From assembly GCA_963921935.1 (NCBI GenBank), contig OY998179.1, positions 18,597,114 through 18,661,113 of the forward strand: 64,000 nucleotides of DNA. Direction: 5' to 3'. A model generated the notes under the pieces. It was given only the letters and a program-made list of their open reading frames with translations. It was not told the DNA's origin and made no database searches. Position 1 is the first letter of the stretch. The number at the start of each line of letters is the position of its first letter. The position numbers and the translations under genes were made by a program. This DNA is from Galeruca laticollis. Lineage: Eukaryota; Arthropoda; Insecta; Coleoptera; Chrysomelidae. Positions 41,979 to 54,099 of the stretch are shown in pieces.

Positions 41979-43638
41979 ATGGATGAAAGCGCTATGTATT
42001 TGTGTCCAAAAGGAAACCTAATTCTTCCCGAAAAAGACAATTCAAAATATGAAACTTCATCTAATTCAGACAAAGAAAATATATCCACTTTATTTACAGT
42101 GAATGCCCTAGGAGAATCAGCACCTCCTCTCTCTATTTTCAAATACTAAAGGATACCCAATGATCTAATTAAGAGTGCTCCTTCAGGTTGGGGAATAGGA
42201 AAAAGTCCTAGTGGCTAGATGATATCAGACTGTTTTTTGAACACTTCACTAGCGTATTTATTCCGTATTTAAAAAACAACGCAGAATTTCTAATTGTAGT
42301 TTTTCTGGATGATCATGTGTCTTACCTTAGTCTGCATTTATCAAGACTTTGTCATGAAAATAACATCATCTTAGTTTGTCTATATCCTAATTTTACCCAT
42401 TATCTGGCATTTTTTGCACCATTGAAACCAAAATGGAAAAAAGCTCTTTTCCAATATAAATTTCAAACTAAAGGACAGGAAGTGAGAAAAAATTTCAGAC
42501 TGTTAAATGAATTGTACCTAAATGGTTTTAGAATAACAGGTATTTTTCCCTTTTCGCCAGATAATGTAGATTACACAAAATTTATATTGAAACCTCTCAA
42601 TGACGCTTCAGAATGTAACATTAACAACGTTTAACAGTGACCATATCATATAGAGTAGGTACTTTTAGAATCCAAAATCGCTGAAAATACCTTAAAAGGC
42701 TTTAAAAATAACGAATACTATGTTGAAAATGAAGGATTATACCATATCTGAGCATTATTTAGAGAAAATAATGTACAAGAGTTGCCCAAATTCCAAAAAT
42801 CTCCATTTGTAAACAAAAGTTGGGAATTGGATTTTGAGTTGTTGGTAGTCGAATTCCCAGAATTTGATAGTACATTGTTTAATAATGTAACTGCCATGGA
42901 ACAAAAATAAAGAGATGCTGAAGCAAATTTTAGCAAGGAAGTATCTGTTGCTCTACTTGCTCTATTTCTTCCCGTTCAAATGAACTGCGAACATCAACTC
43001 CCAATTTCTCCCAAACAGCTTTTTCGACATTAGTTAATTACCTGCCAACATCTTCTACGGCTTCATAGAAGAGTTTTGGAACAGAAAACGAAAAGTATTA
43101 GACGTATTAAACGAAATTATTATCTATCCCACCGAAAATATTCCAAATAAGAAAGAAGCAAAAAAGACAAAGAAGGGATTAACAAGAAAAACAGGAAAGA
43201 ATTAAAAGCTAAGTAACGAAACTAGGGAGCATAAAAACAGATCAAAGAAAAATAAGGAAAAAGAAAATATAGCTAATCCTAAAAATCAGGAAAGTGTTGT
43301 TGCCAAATATTAAAGAAGATATGTGGATTCTTGTGAATTTTTTTGTTGAAGGTAACACCCAACGTAAAATTTTTATTGGAAAAGTTACCAAACGCAAATC
43401 CGCACAGAATGACTACGAGGCTACATTTTTAATACAAAAAATATCAGGAAATATCACAAATGGATACAATTATGTTTTCCCAGACATTCCGCAATTGATA
43501 GTAGCAATAATATCGATGAGGATTTGTTTGCTAATGATAATGACGAGGAAAATGGTACAGAGCCATTTCCTCAGAGACCAAAAAGGGCGAGAATTTGTAG
43601 AAAATAGATGTAAATTTGTAAATAAATATTATTCTTAG
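41979..43638 (+). pseudogene. Pogo/Tigger-like transposase, C-terminal half
   Basis: A DDE_1-type core is visible: MDESAMYLCPK (first Asp), KENISTLFTVNALGESAPP, then FLDDHVSYLSLHLSRLC (second Asp), LVCLYPNFTHYLAFFAPLKP and GFRITGIFPFSPDNVDY, followed near 43294-43560 by a C-terminal LVNFF...KIFIGKV domain found in pogo-like proteins of insects. Stops and frameshifts lie near 42148, 42214 and between 42634 and 43290. No DNA-binding N-terminus or terminal repeats were found, so this is a relic inside the host intron. Confidence 0.75.
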
Positions 43639-43639
43639 T

Positions 43640-44723
43640 ATCTACGTGTCGAATTATGTATAATATATATAATAAATAGATTTATAGATATAAATTATAA
43701 ATATCATTGTACCTTATTTCTAGCAATATTTAATGATTGATAATAACCATACTATTAGCAAACCACAAATGCAAAATTTTTACAAAGAAAACGAAAATAA
43801 AAGCTTGAGCTTCGTTCAACTGCGAACGAGCGCTGACCCCCTACCACAACGCTAAGCAGCTGTCGCCGCACCGTTTGGCCGAGCGAGCTAGGATTACTAT
43901 TATATTTTGAATGGACCAATTGACGGTAGAAAAATGAAAATTTGTGTTTAAGTTGAGTTGGGATTCGACAACCTAGCGAAGTGATCAAAATTTGAAAATT
44001 TAAATCAATATTATCACAGAATCTAACAGACTTTGAATTTGTTTATCTCAACTTGTAAAAGTCGCATCTAAAAAAATTTTTTTTAAATACTCGTCTTTCA
44101 AAGACACACATATTTATAACGTGAAAACATATTTTAAACAAATTTGTTTATGTTATTTATAAAAATATAACTTTCACTCTGTCGATTGCAACGAACCGTT
44201 TCTCAATATCGTTAATGTTCATAAATTTAGACGCGATTGAAAAAAAAAATGTTTCCAATTTGCGCAGCCGCCATCTTGAATTTGCCAAATCTGAAAAAAT
44301 GTAAATTTTTAGGAGTTTGCCCTCTATGTTTATCTATGTTTTGACCTCGATATTAATATTTTATTTATAATTACCAACCAAAAATATTATTTTCGTATTT
44401 TTTTTCAATTTTGGAAAATTTAAGATCGGAAATTTTTTTTTAAAAAAACTATTTACGTCACCATCAAGAGCATAAGATTTGCTTCAATTTAGATCTCTAC
44501 GATTTTTTTTAAGAACACATCCAGAAATGACACGAGCATAAATCACTTGAATTTTAGGTGGTCTGAGCTGTGCTTGCAAGCTGCGTCGCAAGCTCCAGCG
44601 GAAATTATTAGACAATCTAGGAGAGTGATGCTGGGTCAATATATTTTCATTTAAAAATGAATAATCAGTTATGGGAAAGTTTTGATAGTTAACAGATTTT
44701 TCGACCTTACTTTCCCGGACTAT
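43640..44723. other. Non-coding stretch
   Basis: AT-rich with no recognised gene. Open frames here are short and unsupported. Confidence 0.4.
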
Positions 44724-44862
44724 AATATGCGAGAAAAGTATTGTTTTACCCCGAAACACGTAGGAATTTTGATTTTTTTTTGTTTTTCAGCAATAATACG
44801 AAAAAAAGATTTTTATAAAAAAATCCTGTGTGTATGTCGTCGTCGTAGTCGTCGTCAGATCC
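44724..44862 (+). other. Solitary copy of the core module
   Basis: Starts atatgcgagaaaagtattg, contains a ttttaccccgaaa variant and ends in atcctgtgtgtatgtcgtcgt and a (GTC)n run, as at 4298 and 57363, but no 173-bp units follow. Divergence from the other two copies is visible in the middle. Confidence 0.65.
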
Positions 44863-45378
44863 AAAGTGGCTAGTACTAGTACATATGGACTTTATTTGAA
44901 AGTTATATTAATAAAAGGCTAATTGTAGCTAGAATTAAAAATAGCAAAATTCCTTAGGGAGGCGAAAACTGGTGCGTCTACCCTAGTGGCGATATTTCAA
45001 AAAACATAAGATGAATTCTGTAATGCATATTTAATCAAATGAACCTTCTGGGTTTTTTTTACATCTTCCATTTTTTTTCATATGTTTTTCACTTTTAATC
45101 GTTTCATTTTCTTTAACCCGCCTCCCCGATACTAAAACCTGGCTATGTCCCTGAAAGAGCATAGGAATAAATAACTGGAAACTAAAATGTAAAAACAGAG
45201 TAGAGTGGCAAAAGATAACGAGAATGGCCAGGACCTTCAACAAATTGTAAAGAAAATAGAGGAAAAAAGGAATGATCCACCTCAATTAATGGATCATAAT
45301 GTATTGCATTAGCAATATCATTAGCCATAATCCGCAAGGATTGAACGGCTTGATGATGATGATAATGATGTCCGTGAA

Positions 45379-45692
45379 TCAACACTCTACTAGCTCTTTC
45401 TTTCGAAACATTTGAATTGAATTAATTATATGAACAGGAAAAACATTTTTATAACATTCTCCCGGCAAGCACTCAACGTTTTTACCAGTAGTCTCCAATA
45501 TAGTGTAATGATATTCTTTCCGGTTTTTGGATTTATGCTTTGGCGCCGTTTTCTTTTCACGTTCGTAGTCTATCAGTTTAGATAATTCATTGAATAATTT
45601 GCGACTGAAATTGTGGTCGGATGATGAAGAGTGTTTCTTATGTGAAGTTATAAACTCGAAGTGATCATCTTTTTCTGCAGGTTCATCTTTGT
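45379..45692 (-). CDS. Terminal exon of an unrecognised host gene (copy 2)
   Basis: A tttttttgtttcag acceptor opens the exon at 45692. It reads DKDEPAEKDDHFEF, a Ser/His/Lys-rich insert, RKLFNELSKLIDYE, EYHYTILETTGKNVECLPG and stops after RKKELVEC. It parallels the exon at 30707-30951 in order, spacing and phase but differs in the middle and in a longer tail, so the two are diverged duplicates. The preceding introns also match for about 100 bp (gaatatat, gaattgtggct phrases). Upstream exons of this copy were not found in the remaining 18 kb, so they may be lost, unrecognised or beyond the window. It could also be an alternative last exon. Confidence 0.55.
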
Positions 45693-45892
45693 CTGAAACA
45701 AAAAAACTAATGAATATATTTAGCAAGCATACTATGGGATCAGATGAATTGTGGCTAAATCCTGTTAGCTACAATCAGGTTCCTTCTAATGACGTTAAAG
45801 ATATGCAGGACATTCTCATTTTACTCTGCTTGTTGTGTCATCTTTTAAGAAAACTCATGTCAAAGTTTGAACGTAGCTCTAATTTCTTATGA

Positions 45893-46250
45893 TCATTGCT
45901 GGAGTGAAAAGACCAAACTTTAGTGTTTACTTTTCAAGTACTATTATTAATGATTTTGAATTTGAACCAGAAATGTCATGTATAGACATTTCATTTGTTT
46001 TAAATTATCAAGTTAGTAAAAATTATTATGTGCCAATAATTTCCGATTAATGTCAGTTTTTGAATTCAATAAAACAATTTTAAGATTTTCCAATTTAGCT
46101 GTTAACAATTACAATTAATTATACAAAATATTTTGGACCTTCACCAGCCATATTTTTAAAAATGTGTAGTATCTTCCATGTGAATGTTGGTTTCAACAAA
46201 AAAACAGGAAGCAAGTTTGTAAGGAGGTTCTCGTTACTGAAAGTTACCTT
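45893..46250. other. Non-coding stretch
   Basis: AT-rich, nothing recognised. Confidence 0.4.
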
Positions 46251-46295
46251 GTGTTACCGAGAGGATTTTCAGTTTGTTTTTATGTCACCGAGTAT

Positions 46296-46505
46296 TTTGG
46301 CCTCTGTATAAAAATTACTTTGTAGTTTATGTCGCCGAGTATATATTTATTTTATATTATATATCGTCCGTTATGTATTTTGGCCTCTGTATAAAAGTTA
46401 CTTTATAGTTCATGTCGCCGAGTATATATTAATTATATCATCCGTTATGTATTTTGGCCTCTGTATAAAAATCACTTTGTAGTTTATGTCACCGAGTATA
46501 TGTTC
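46296..46505. repeat. Three tandem ~75-bp units upstream of the TATA box
   Basis: Each unit has ttttggcctctgtataaaa, then a (t/c)actttgtagttt.atgtc.ccgag segment and tatat tract. Units begin near 46298, 46378 and 46452. A partial earlier unit (gtcaccgagtattttggcc) lies at 46282. Short repeats of this sort in front of a promoter recall LTR U3 enhancer repeats. Confidence 0.75.
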
Positions 46506-46937
46506 AATACATTTCAGCTATAAGATTTTAAGTGTCAAAAGGACATTATTATTTACTCTCTAGTTTCTGGGTAGAAATAGTTTTGTATATAAGAGATACA
46601 GTTATTTTAAGTTCCGATAATATTTTTATTTTTACTGTCTAGTTCCCGTGGGGAAATTATTTATTGCATGTAAAATGTATATTACGGCTGATACCACCGA
46701 AATTTCAGATATTGGTTTCGCCACCGCCATACGATACAGTGAGTAGCGCGCAGGTCGAACTAATCGAGGAGGTGGAAAGTGTAAGGCATATGCGAAAGAG
46801 TCGAGTCGGGTGTAGGGAGTCAGTTGTGTAGATTCTTAGACGACACTCATCGTAAATACCGTTCTGCCGAACCGTATTTTTGGTTTTTCTTTTCTTTTTT
46901 CTTTTAAAATTTAATAATTTCTTTGGAGTTTTCTTTT

Positions 46938-46981
46938 GGTGTATAAATACCACGAGAATTTGGTTATTGTTGAAGGTAAGA
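46938..46981 (+). promoter_or_regulatory. Candidate TATA promoter with nearby splice donor
   Basis: tggtgtataaataccacg contains a TATAAATA box near 46942, and 30 bp downstream gttgaaggtaagagg holds a strong 5' splice site. This could be the transcription start of an LTR-type element. No initiator or transcript is proven. Confidence 0.4.
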
Positions 46982-47099
46982 GGTTTTTAATTATAACGTT
47001 TCGAAATTAAGTGGTCCTTTCAATCGCAAATCTAGTGTATTCATTGGTTTATTTTTCGTGTTTTAACAATAAGTTGGAGCATCTTGGCATTACCGGAGT

Positions 47100-48940
47100 C
47101 CGGTCTTTTCTGGTTATTTTCGTTCAATTTTCCGTGAGGAGGTTTAGATTGAAATATCAGGGAGCGTCAGGCATACATATCCGCTAGGGCTTTCTAATAT
47201 TTTAAATCGACAACCCCAATAATTTAGTAATTTGCAACCCCGGTCTTTTTTCTAGTGATATTCTCTTTCATTTTTCCGTGGAGAGGTTTCGATTGAAATA
47301 TCAGGTAGCGCCAGGCATACATATCCGCTAGGGCTTCCTAATATTTTAAATCAACAACCCCAATAATTTAATAAATCACACCCCCGGTCTTTTCTAGTTA
47401 TTCTCTTTCGTTTTTCCGTGGAGAGGTTTCGATTGAAATATCAGGTAGCGCCAGGCATACATATCCGCTAGGGCTTCCTAATATTTCAAATCAACAACCC
47501 CAATAATTTAATAAATCACACCCCCGGTCTTTTCTAGTTATTCTCTCTCATTTTACCGTGGAGAGGTTTCGATTGAAATATCAGGTAGCGCCAGGCATAC
47601 ATATCCGCCAGGGCTTCCTAATACTTTAAATCAACAACCCCAATAATTTGATAAATCACACCCCCGGTCTTTTCTAGTTATTCTCTTTCATTTTTCCGTG
47701 GAGAGGTTTCGATTGAAATATCAGGTAGCGCCAGGCATACATATCCGCTAGGGCTTCCTAATATTTTAAATCAACAACCCCAATAATTTAATAAATCACA
47801 CCCCCGGTCTTTTCAAGTTATTCTCCTTCATTTTTCCGTGGAGAGGTTTCGATTGAAATATCAGGTAGCGCCAGGCATACATATCCGCTAGGGCTTCCTA
47901 ATATTTTAAATCAACAACCCCAATAATTTAATAAATCACACCCCCGGTCTTTTCAAGTTATTCTCCTTCATTTTTCCGTGGAGAGGTTTCGATTGAAATA
48001 TCAGGTAGCGCCAGGCATACATATCCGCTAGGGCTTCCTAATATTTTAAATCAACAACCCCAATAATTTGATAAATCACACCCCCGGTCTTTTCTAGTTA
48101 TTCTCTTCCATTTTTCCGTGGAGAGGTTTCGATTGAAATATCAGGTAGCGCCAGGCATACATATCCGCTAGGGCTTCCTAATATTTTAAATCAACAACCC
48201 CAATAATTTAATAAATCACACCCCCGGACTTTTCTAGTTATTCTCTTTCATTTTTTTTTCCGTGGAGAGGTTTCGATTGAAATATCAGGTAGCGCCAGGC
48301 ATACATATCCGCTAGGGCTTCCTAATATTTTAAATCAACAACCCCAATAATTTAATAAATCACACCCCCGGTCTTTTCAAGTTATTCTCTTTCATTTTTC
48401 CGTGGAGAGGTTTCGATTGAAATATCAGGTAGCGCCAGGCATACATATCCGCCAGGGCTTCCTAATATTTTAAATCAACAACCCCAATAATTTAATAAAT
48501 CACACCCCCGGACTTTTCTAGTTATTCTCTTTCGTTTTTCCGTGGAAAGGTTTCGATTGAAATATCAGGTAGCGCCAGGCATACATATCCGCTAGGGCTT
48601 CCTAATATTTTAAATCAACAACCCCAATACTTTGATAAATCACACCCCCGGTCTTTTCTAGTTATTCTCTTTCATTTTTCGTGGAGAGGTTTCGATTGAA
48701 ATATCAGGTAGCGCCAGGCATACATATCCGCCAGGGCTTCCTAATATTTTAAATCAACAACCCCAATAATTTAATAAATCACACCCCCGGACTTTTCTAG
48801 TTATTCTCTTTCGTTTTTCCGTGGAAAGGTTTCGATTAAAATATCAGGTAGCGCCAGGCATACCTATCCGCTAGGACTTCCTAATATTTTAAATCAACAA
48901 CCCTAACCATTTTGTAACTCACCCCCCGTTATTCAAAAAG
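47100..48940. repeat. 140-bp satellite array, about 13 copies
   Basis: The unit contains ccgtggagaggtttcgattg, atatcaggtagcgccaggc, atacatatccgctagggctt and acacccccggtcttttc. Unit starts (ttctctttca) lie near 47113, 47258, 47401, 47541, 47681, 47821, 47961, 48101, 48241, 48385, 48525, 48665 and 48804. Spacing is 140 bp in most units, up to 145 in the first two. Internal units are very similar, while the first two and the last diverge, as expected for homogenisation in the middle. Not coding in any frame. Confidence 0.95.
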
Positions 48941-49600
48941 GCTTACTACACCTACCGAGTATACCAAGAATAATTAACCATTTTATTTATGTATCTTCAA
49001 TTGACACGCAACCCGTTTAATTTATAAAAGCTTTGGTGAAACCTATTGCACGAAAAGACCACCGAATTCGGAAGATTTTATCGTTGATTATACCGTTACT
49101 TTCTTGCATACACTATTTTGTATTTACGACACACTCTCGCTTATGTCCTGCCTGCTTCGTCGCTACTAACCTTCTATAAATTGTATATATAATCTGTTGA
49201 TATATCTGTTTTGTGGAGACTAGGATATTACCTCCCATTACCTGTGTTAATTTTTTTCCTTAGTTACCTCTATTGTATATAACGGCCTAGTTGACTATAT
49301 GAGAAAAAAAATGATATAGAATTAAAATATAAACCGAACCTTGGTGTTTTATTGACCGACTATAGATTAGCCCCTACCCATAGTAGAGTAGTTATTTGGC
49401 TGCACGAATTTTAGCTTCCCGTAGAGTGGACCAGGAGCACAACTTTTATTTTAAGACTAGCGAGAACGTTTGTTTTATTTAGCCACCACCGGATTTTGAC
49501 AGCAATAGACCCCTGGAATTTACCGTACCTCCATCTGAGACTACCTGGAACTCTCGACGAGTGGAGTCGAGGGGCCGTGGAGACAACCACGTTAAAAATC
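48941..49600. other. Non-coding segment up to a primer-site-like motif
   Basis: It contains a ctcgac...gtcgag hairpin near 49554. The region is less AT-rich than its surroundings. It could be the 3' part of a long LTR, but the second LTR is not in the window. Confidence 0.35.
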
Positions 49601-49618
49601 TGGCGCCCGAGAAAGTGT
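49601..49618 (+). promoter_or_regulatory. Possible retrotransposon primer-binding site
   Basis: tggcgcccgagaaagtgt begins with TGGCGCC, as in many tRNA-Lys-like primer sites. The preceding bases end in aaaatc rather than CA, so the LTR boundary is not clean. The short Arg-rich frame that crosses it (49561-49762) matches no gag I know. Confidence 0.3.
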
Positions 49619-49764
49619 TAAGATTCCAAGGTGTCAGAAGTGACGTTTCCGAGGCGTTAAGAGGTAGGGCAAGAGGCCGCTACCGATATATCACGCGCAA
49701 CGCAGCACACCGTCGTCGCCTAGGGAGGAAAACGCGTCGCAAGTTAAGGAATCTACAGGAATAG

Positions 49765-50874
49765 GGCCAGTCCAATCCATTATTACTTTTTTATAAATTT
49801 CCGATTACTGTATTATAGAGTTGTGTATTTGATTCCCAAATTTTGCAGTATTTTAAAAGTTAATTTAATAAAAAAAAATTTTATGGAAACTATTAGTACA
49901 TATTTTAATTATTTAATACGATAAAATACTGCAATTTTTTCGATTGATACTCTCTCTTTATACTAGATCAATTCATTTGTGTGGTGTGGTTTATTTAAAA
50001 TACGAACATATTCTTCAAGGTTGAATTTTAACGAATATTCTAAAATCTTTCTATAACGAAGAATTAGTCGAATGAGATCTGAAATAAGGGCACTTATCTC
50101 GATAACATAAACAAACCAATATTCGTGCCGATAAAATTTTGTAAAAATAGCATCTGGCAACTCACAAACATTCTGTGGGTGTTATATCATCTTACGCTGT
50201 ATATAGCATAAGAAATAGAGACCAAAATTGCGTATACCATAATTTTTATACCCCCTGGAACTAGTGTAAAAGCTCAGTTTATTGATGAGAAGGCAAATAT
50301 ATGTATAATTCTTAAATCTAACAGAGTAGAGCCGAGTTTAAGCAAAGTGTTGTGTTGTTATTGTGAAAGTTGAATAATTACCATCTTCAGTACATTAGGT
50401 GAGTTTGTCACAGGGTAACATTTCCATATTTTGTAATAATTATTATTTGTGAGTTTTTCACAGAGTAACCTTTCGTATATTGTAATAATTATTATTATTT
50501 TGATATATTGTTTTGATAAGCTATTATAACCTAAATTAATTCATATTTGACTTTTTATGTTGACAAATCTATATATTTATACATATATTTATATACAATA
50601 ATTGTTTGACAATTTATTAATTCGATATGTGAGATTACAAACCATACATTAATTTGAGGTACGTCGCGTGTTTGCCCTTCGTACTTCGCTAGTTGAAAGG
50701 ATGAAAAGAGTGGATACTTTGCGAGTTTGTCCCTAGTATCTTAGTGATGGCCTATTACACCGTTTATCGTGATAAATACTCCGGACTATTAAATTTTGTG
50801 CTCTTGGAGAGGTATTTCGCGAGTTTGCCCTTAAAACCTATGACCCGAGAGATGTTTGAACTGTCTTATGTATT
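49765..50874. other. AT-rich non-coding stretch with a short tandem duplication
   Basis: About 50401-50510 contains two ~55-bp units (gtgagttt.tcacag.gtaac). Between 50660 and 50840 the phrase gcg.gtttgccctt or a variant occurs three times. No gene. Confidence 0.5.
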
Positions 50875-50991
50875 TGTTTCGGAGAATGAAAATGTTTTTC
50901 GTTACATATGAAAGGTTACAAATTATATGTAAAAGTATTATACAAGCAAATCGCCCAAAACTGGTATTCTTACCTGAAGGTCCCGGACGAT
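50875..50991 (-). repeat. 117-bp direct repeat, left copy
   Basis: Identical as far as I can read to 54100-54216. On the minus strand it contains gaccttcaggtaagaatacc, a consensus 5' splice site. The left copy abuts the broken RNase H part of the BEL gene. Confidence 0.9.
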
Positions 50992-53514
50992 TACACTGGA
51001 GTACCCTTTCTCTGAACTATCTGCAAAGCCATGCAGTTCACAAGAAATATATTTATTAGGTAAGCAGCGAGGAATATTAATATGTGAGAGGAGCGGAAGT
51101 TCAGTTTTATACTGATTCCATTTGTCGACTATGTCCGAAGGGGGTATTTGATCCCAATCTAAACCCAAACTCCAAAGTCGTTGTAAGAGATGTTTAGCTA
51201 GGAATGAGAGTGGAGCTAAGAACCCAAGGGGGTCATACATTCGAGCAACTTCTGAGAGTATTATACGTTTAGAACAGAATCTGTCAAGGGGTTGAATATC
51301 ATAAGAGAAAACATCTAAGGAGTTATTCCACCGCAATCCTAAAACTTTTACCACAAGGTCATGGGAATCAAAAGAAGACAAGGAGTGTTGGCAAACCTCA
51401 GCAGGGAGACACTGCATTAACTGGGGATTATTACCTGCCCATTTTCGAAGAAGAAAACCTCCTCTTTCCAGCATCGAAATTAATTCTGATTGAAGAAGTT
51501 TGGCTTCCTGGAGAGTTGAGGCACCTGTGATAATATCGTCAATATAGATATCAGAGGATAAACACTTTGCAGCTCGAGGAAAATTTTCCCTTTCCTTTTG
51601 TACTAACTGCTGAATTGTACGAAGGGCCAGGAAAGGAGCGGACGATACTCCATAAGTAACAGTAGTAAGCTTAAAATCTTGGACGGGATCTTCCGGAGCG
51701 AAGCGCCAAAGAATTCTTTGGTAATTCTGGTGCTCTTCCGATATTGATATTTGCCTATACATTTGCTTAATATCAGCAATAAAAGTAAAAGGATGAAGTC
51801 GGAATCGCAATAAAATTTCGATTATATCCTATTGCAACTTTTGCCCTATGAAAAGAGTGTCGTTCAGCGAAAAACCTGCAGGAGATTTGCAGGAAGCATC
51901 AAATACAACCCTAAGCTTGGGCATATTGTTACAGATTGTTGACACTATTTGAGCATCCAAATTGAATAAGGGAGTTGACTTATTCAAAGGTTTTAAAATA
52001 CAACTTAGAGACTTGTTAGAGAAAGTTCCAATATCTTCGACTCCTCCTATTTGCATAGGAGTGTTACATCTGGGCAGACCCAATCTGCTGGCACATTTAT
52101 CAGTAATTAAAGAAACTTGACTACAGCTATCAATTAAAACTCTAACCTGTTGATAGTTTCCACGGCAATCCAGTACCTCAACCCGGGCAGTAGGAAGTAA
52201 ATTAGTAGAACGTACTGACGTGTGTAAGACAGAGGCGATTTTAGGATCAATGGGATCTAAACTAGAAATCTGAGTTGAATTGGAAGAAGAGGGAGCATCT
52301 ATAGCAGTCATATTGCTATTTACTAAAGGTTGTTGATCGAAATGTAAAAGAGTGTGATGTCTTTTATTGCAAATTCTACAACCACCATTAGAAGTACAAT
52401 TCTTCGAAGTATGTTTGGTACCTAAACAATTAGTACACCACTTGTATCGTTTGGATATCTCGTATCTTTCCTTTGGGTGCTTGGCACAAAAATCAGGACA
52501 CTTATAAATTGAGTGATTATTTTTACAAATCACACAGTTAGTTAGATCTGCAACATTAGCAAGACATGCAGAATTGTACGGTTTAACATTTTTTATTTGA
52601 TATTTACTTGAGTTAGTTCTCTTAGGAGGTTGGATTAAAACAACTGAATCGTAAGCATCGCATTGCCTTTCAAGAAATTTATATAAATCATCATATTTAG
52701 GAATTTCGGATGCAAAAGTGGCATTTTCTTGTTCGAATCGCTGTAAAGTTTCCGAATCAATTTTTTTGCTTAAAAGGTGAAATAGTACAAAATCCCACTC
52801 TCGGACCGGTAACCCCAAATTTTTTAGAGCTTCCAAGTTATCAAAAAAAAGTGCCAAAAGCTGTCTAAGATATTTTGGGTTCTCCGAAGTTAATTTTTGA
52901 GAATTATAAACCTGTTCCCAATAAAATATGGCTAACGCACGCGTATTTTGATAATGCTTAATCAATTTACTGAAAGCTAAGTCATAATTAGCTTCTGTAA
53001 GTTTAATATTTTTAATGAGAATTAAAGCGTCGTCAGACAGGGACGACATTAAATATCTAAATTTTTCAATTTTTGTAAGAGATTCATTAGTATCTATAAG
53101 AGACTTGAAAAGATCAAAAAATGTTGGCCATAATTTTAAATCTCCTGAAAAAACCGGTATATTCAATTTTGGCAGCTTTACATTTGAACCTTTGTTCTTG
53201 GAATGCAAGGTAGAGTTAGTATCAAACAAATCAGAATAAACACTCATTATATGAAAATATTTATTATCTACTTCCTGTCTGATCAATGTTTCAATATTCA
53301 GATCTGCCTCCTCATTTGCAGCGAGAGCAGTAATAATTGTAGAATGCTGAAGGTTAAAGTCACTGTAAAATGTTTTTAATTCAGCATATCTAGCTTTAAA
53401 ATGGTTATGAGCACTTTGATCCCCCTCTGCCTGTATGGCAAGATCATGCAGTATCGAAATTCTATCAGAGGCTGAGTCTCTAAGAGCTTTTGCTTGACGC
53501 AATCTAGCTGCCAT
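50992..53514 (-). pseudogene. BEL/Pao Gag-Pol with internal deletion and a stop
   Basis: The minus-strand reading starts at ATG 53514. Gag (DUF1759-like: KLPKLNIPVFSGDLKLWPTFFDLF, residues ~110-135) is followed by CCHC-type cysteine clusters (CVICKNNHSIYKC; CRICNKRHHTLLH), then a protease with VLIDSCSQVSLIT (DSC in place of DSG). The frame then jumps to the start of RT (LRVVFDASCKSPAGFS), so the protease-RT linker has been lost in frame. A TAG at 51829-51831 interrupts RT; the same frame then continues with FIADIKQMYRQI, YIDDIITGAS and RNase H beginning HGFADSSEKGYSS before breaking off at the 117-bp repeat. Rest of RNase H and integrase are missing. BEL proteins build particles and reverse transcribe element RNA. 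Confidence 0.87.
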
Positions 53515-54099
53515 TGTGATACAATAATAAGATTGATCAGATTCTAATATATAACTATATAAAACTTTCGAACACAGAAATAATGAATTTCAATTGATAA
53601 ATATATTATGTAGGCACATACAGATTAAAGTTATACAACTCAAGCTAAAATACCTGATTTGAGAAATTAAATTAACGTGTCTAATGAATATTTCACTCAA
53701 TCTTTATACTACCTAATAATCTGAGACACCTAAATTATAAGACCAATACACAATAGGTATGTATCTAATAAGTGAATAGAGAGATAAGATTCAATCTTTA
53801 ATTCAATAATTATTTTCTATTGAGTTGAATCCAATAAATTATAAATATTTAGTACACTTGAGAATGGATCTGTTTAAAGAGAATAAATGGGCCAAACTGT
53901 ATTAATAAAGTGAACTTATTTTTATTTAAACTAAGTATATTATGTTTAAATAGTCAAATTTCGAAGAAAGTAAAAACTACTAATTATCGAGAATGCTAAT
54001 GCCAGTTAACCTTGAAACTTATAAAAAGTTGATTTAAAATTTATATTTTCAAATTTCACAAGTTTGAAAATTAATATCCCGGGAGAAGTGACCAAAAAA
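53515..54099. other. BEL leader region, non-coding
   Basis: AT-rich sequence upstream of the BEL gag start. No LTR pair or primer site could be defined. Confidence 0.4.

Noticed and set aside
47100..48940. Regular repeats resembling a CRISPR array
   Set aside because: The 140-bp units are contiguous satellite copies with no unique spacers, in a eukaryotic genome.
49561..49762. Arg-rich 67-codon frame as a gag or histone-like protein
   Set aside because: No recognisable domain; the composition reflects a locally GC-richer stretch.
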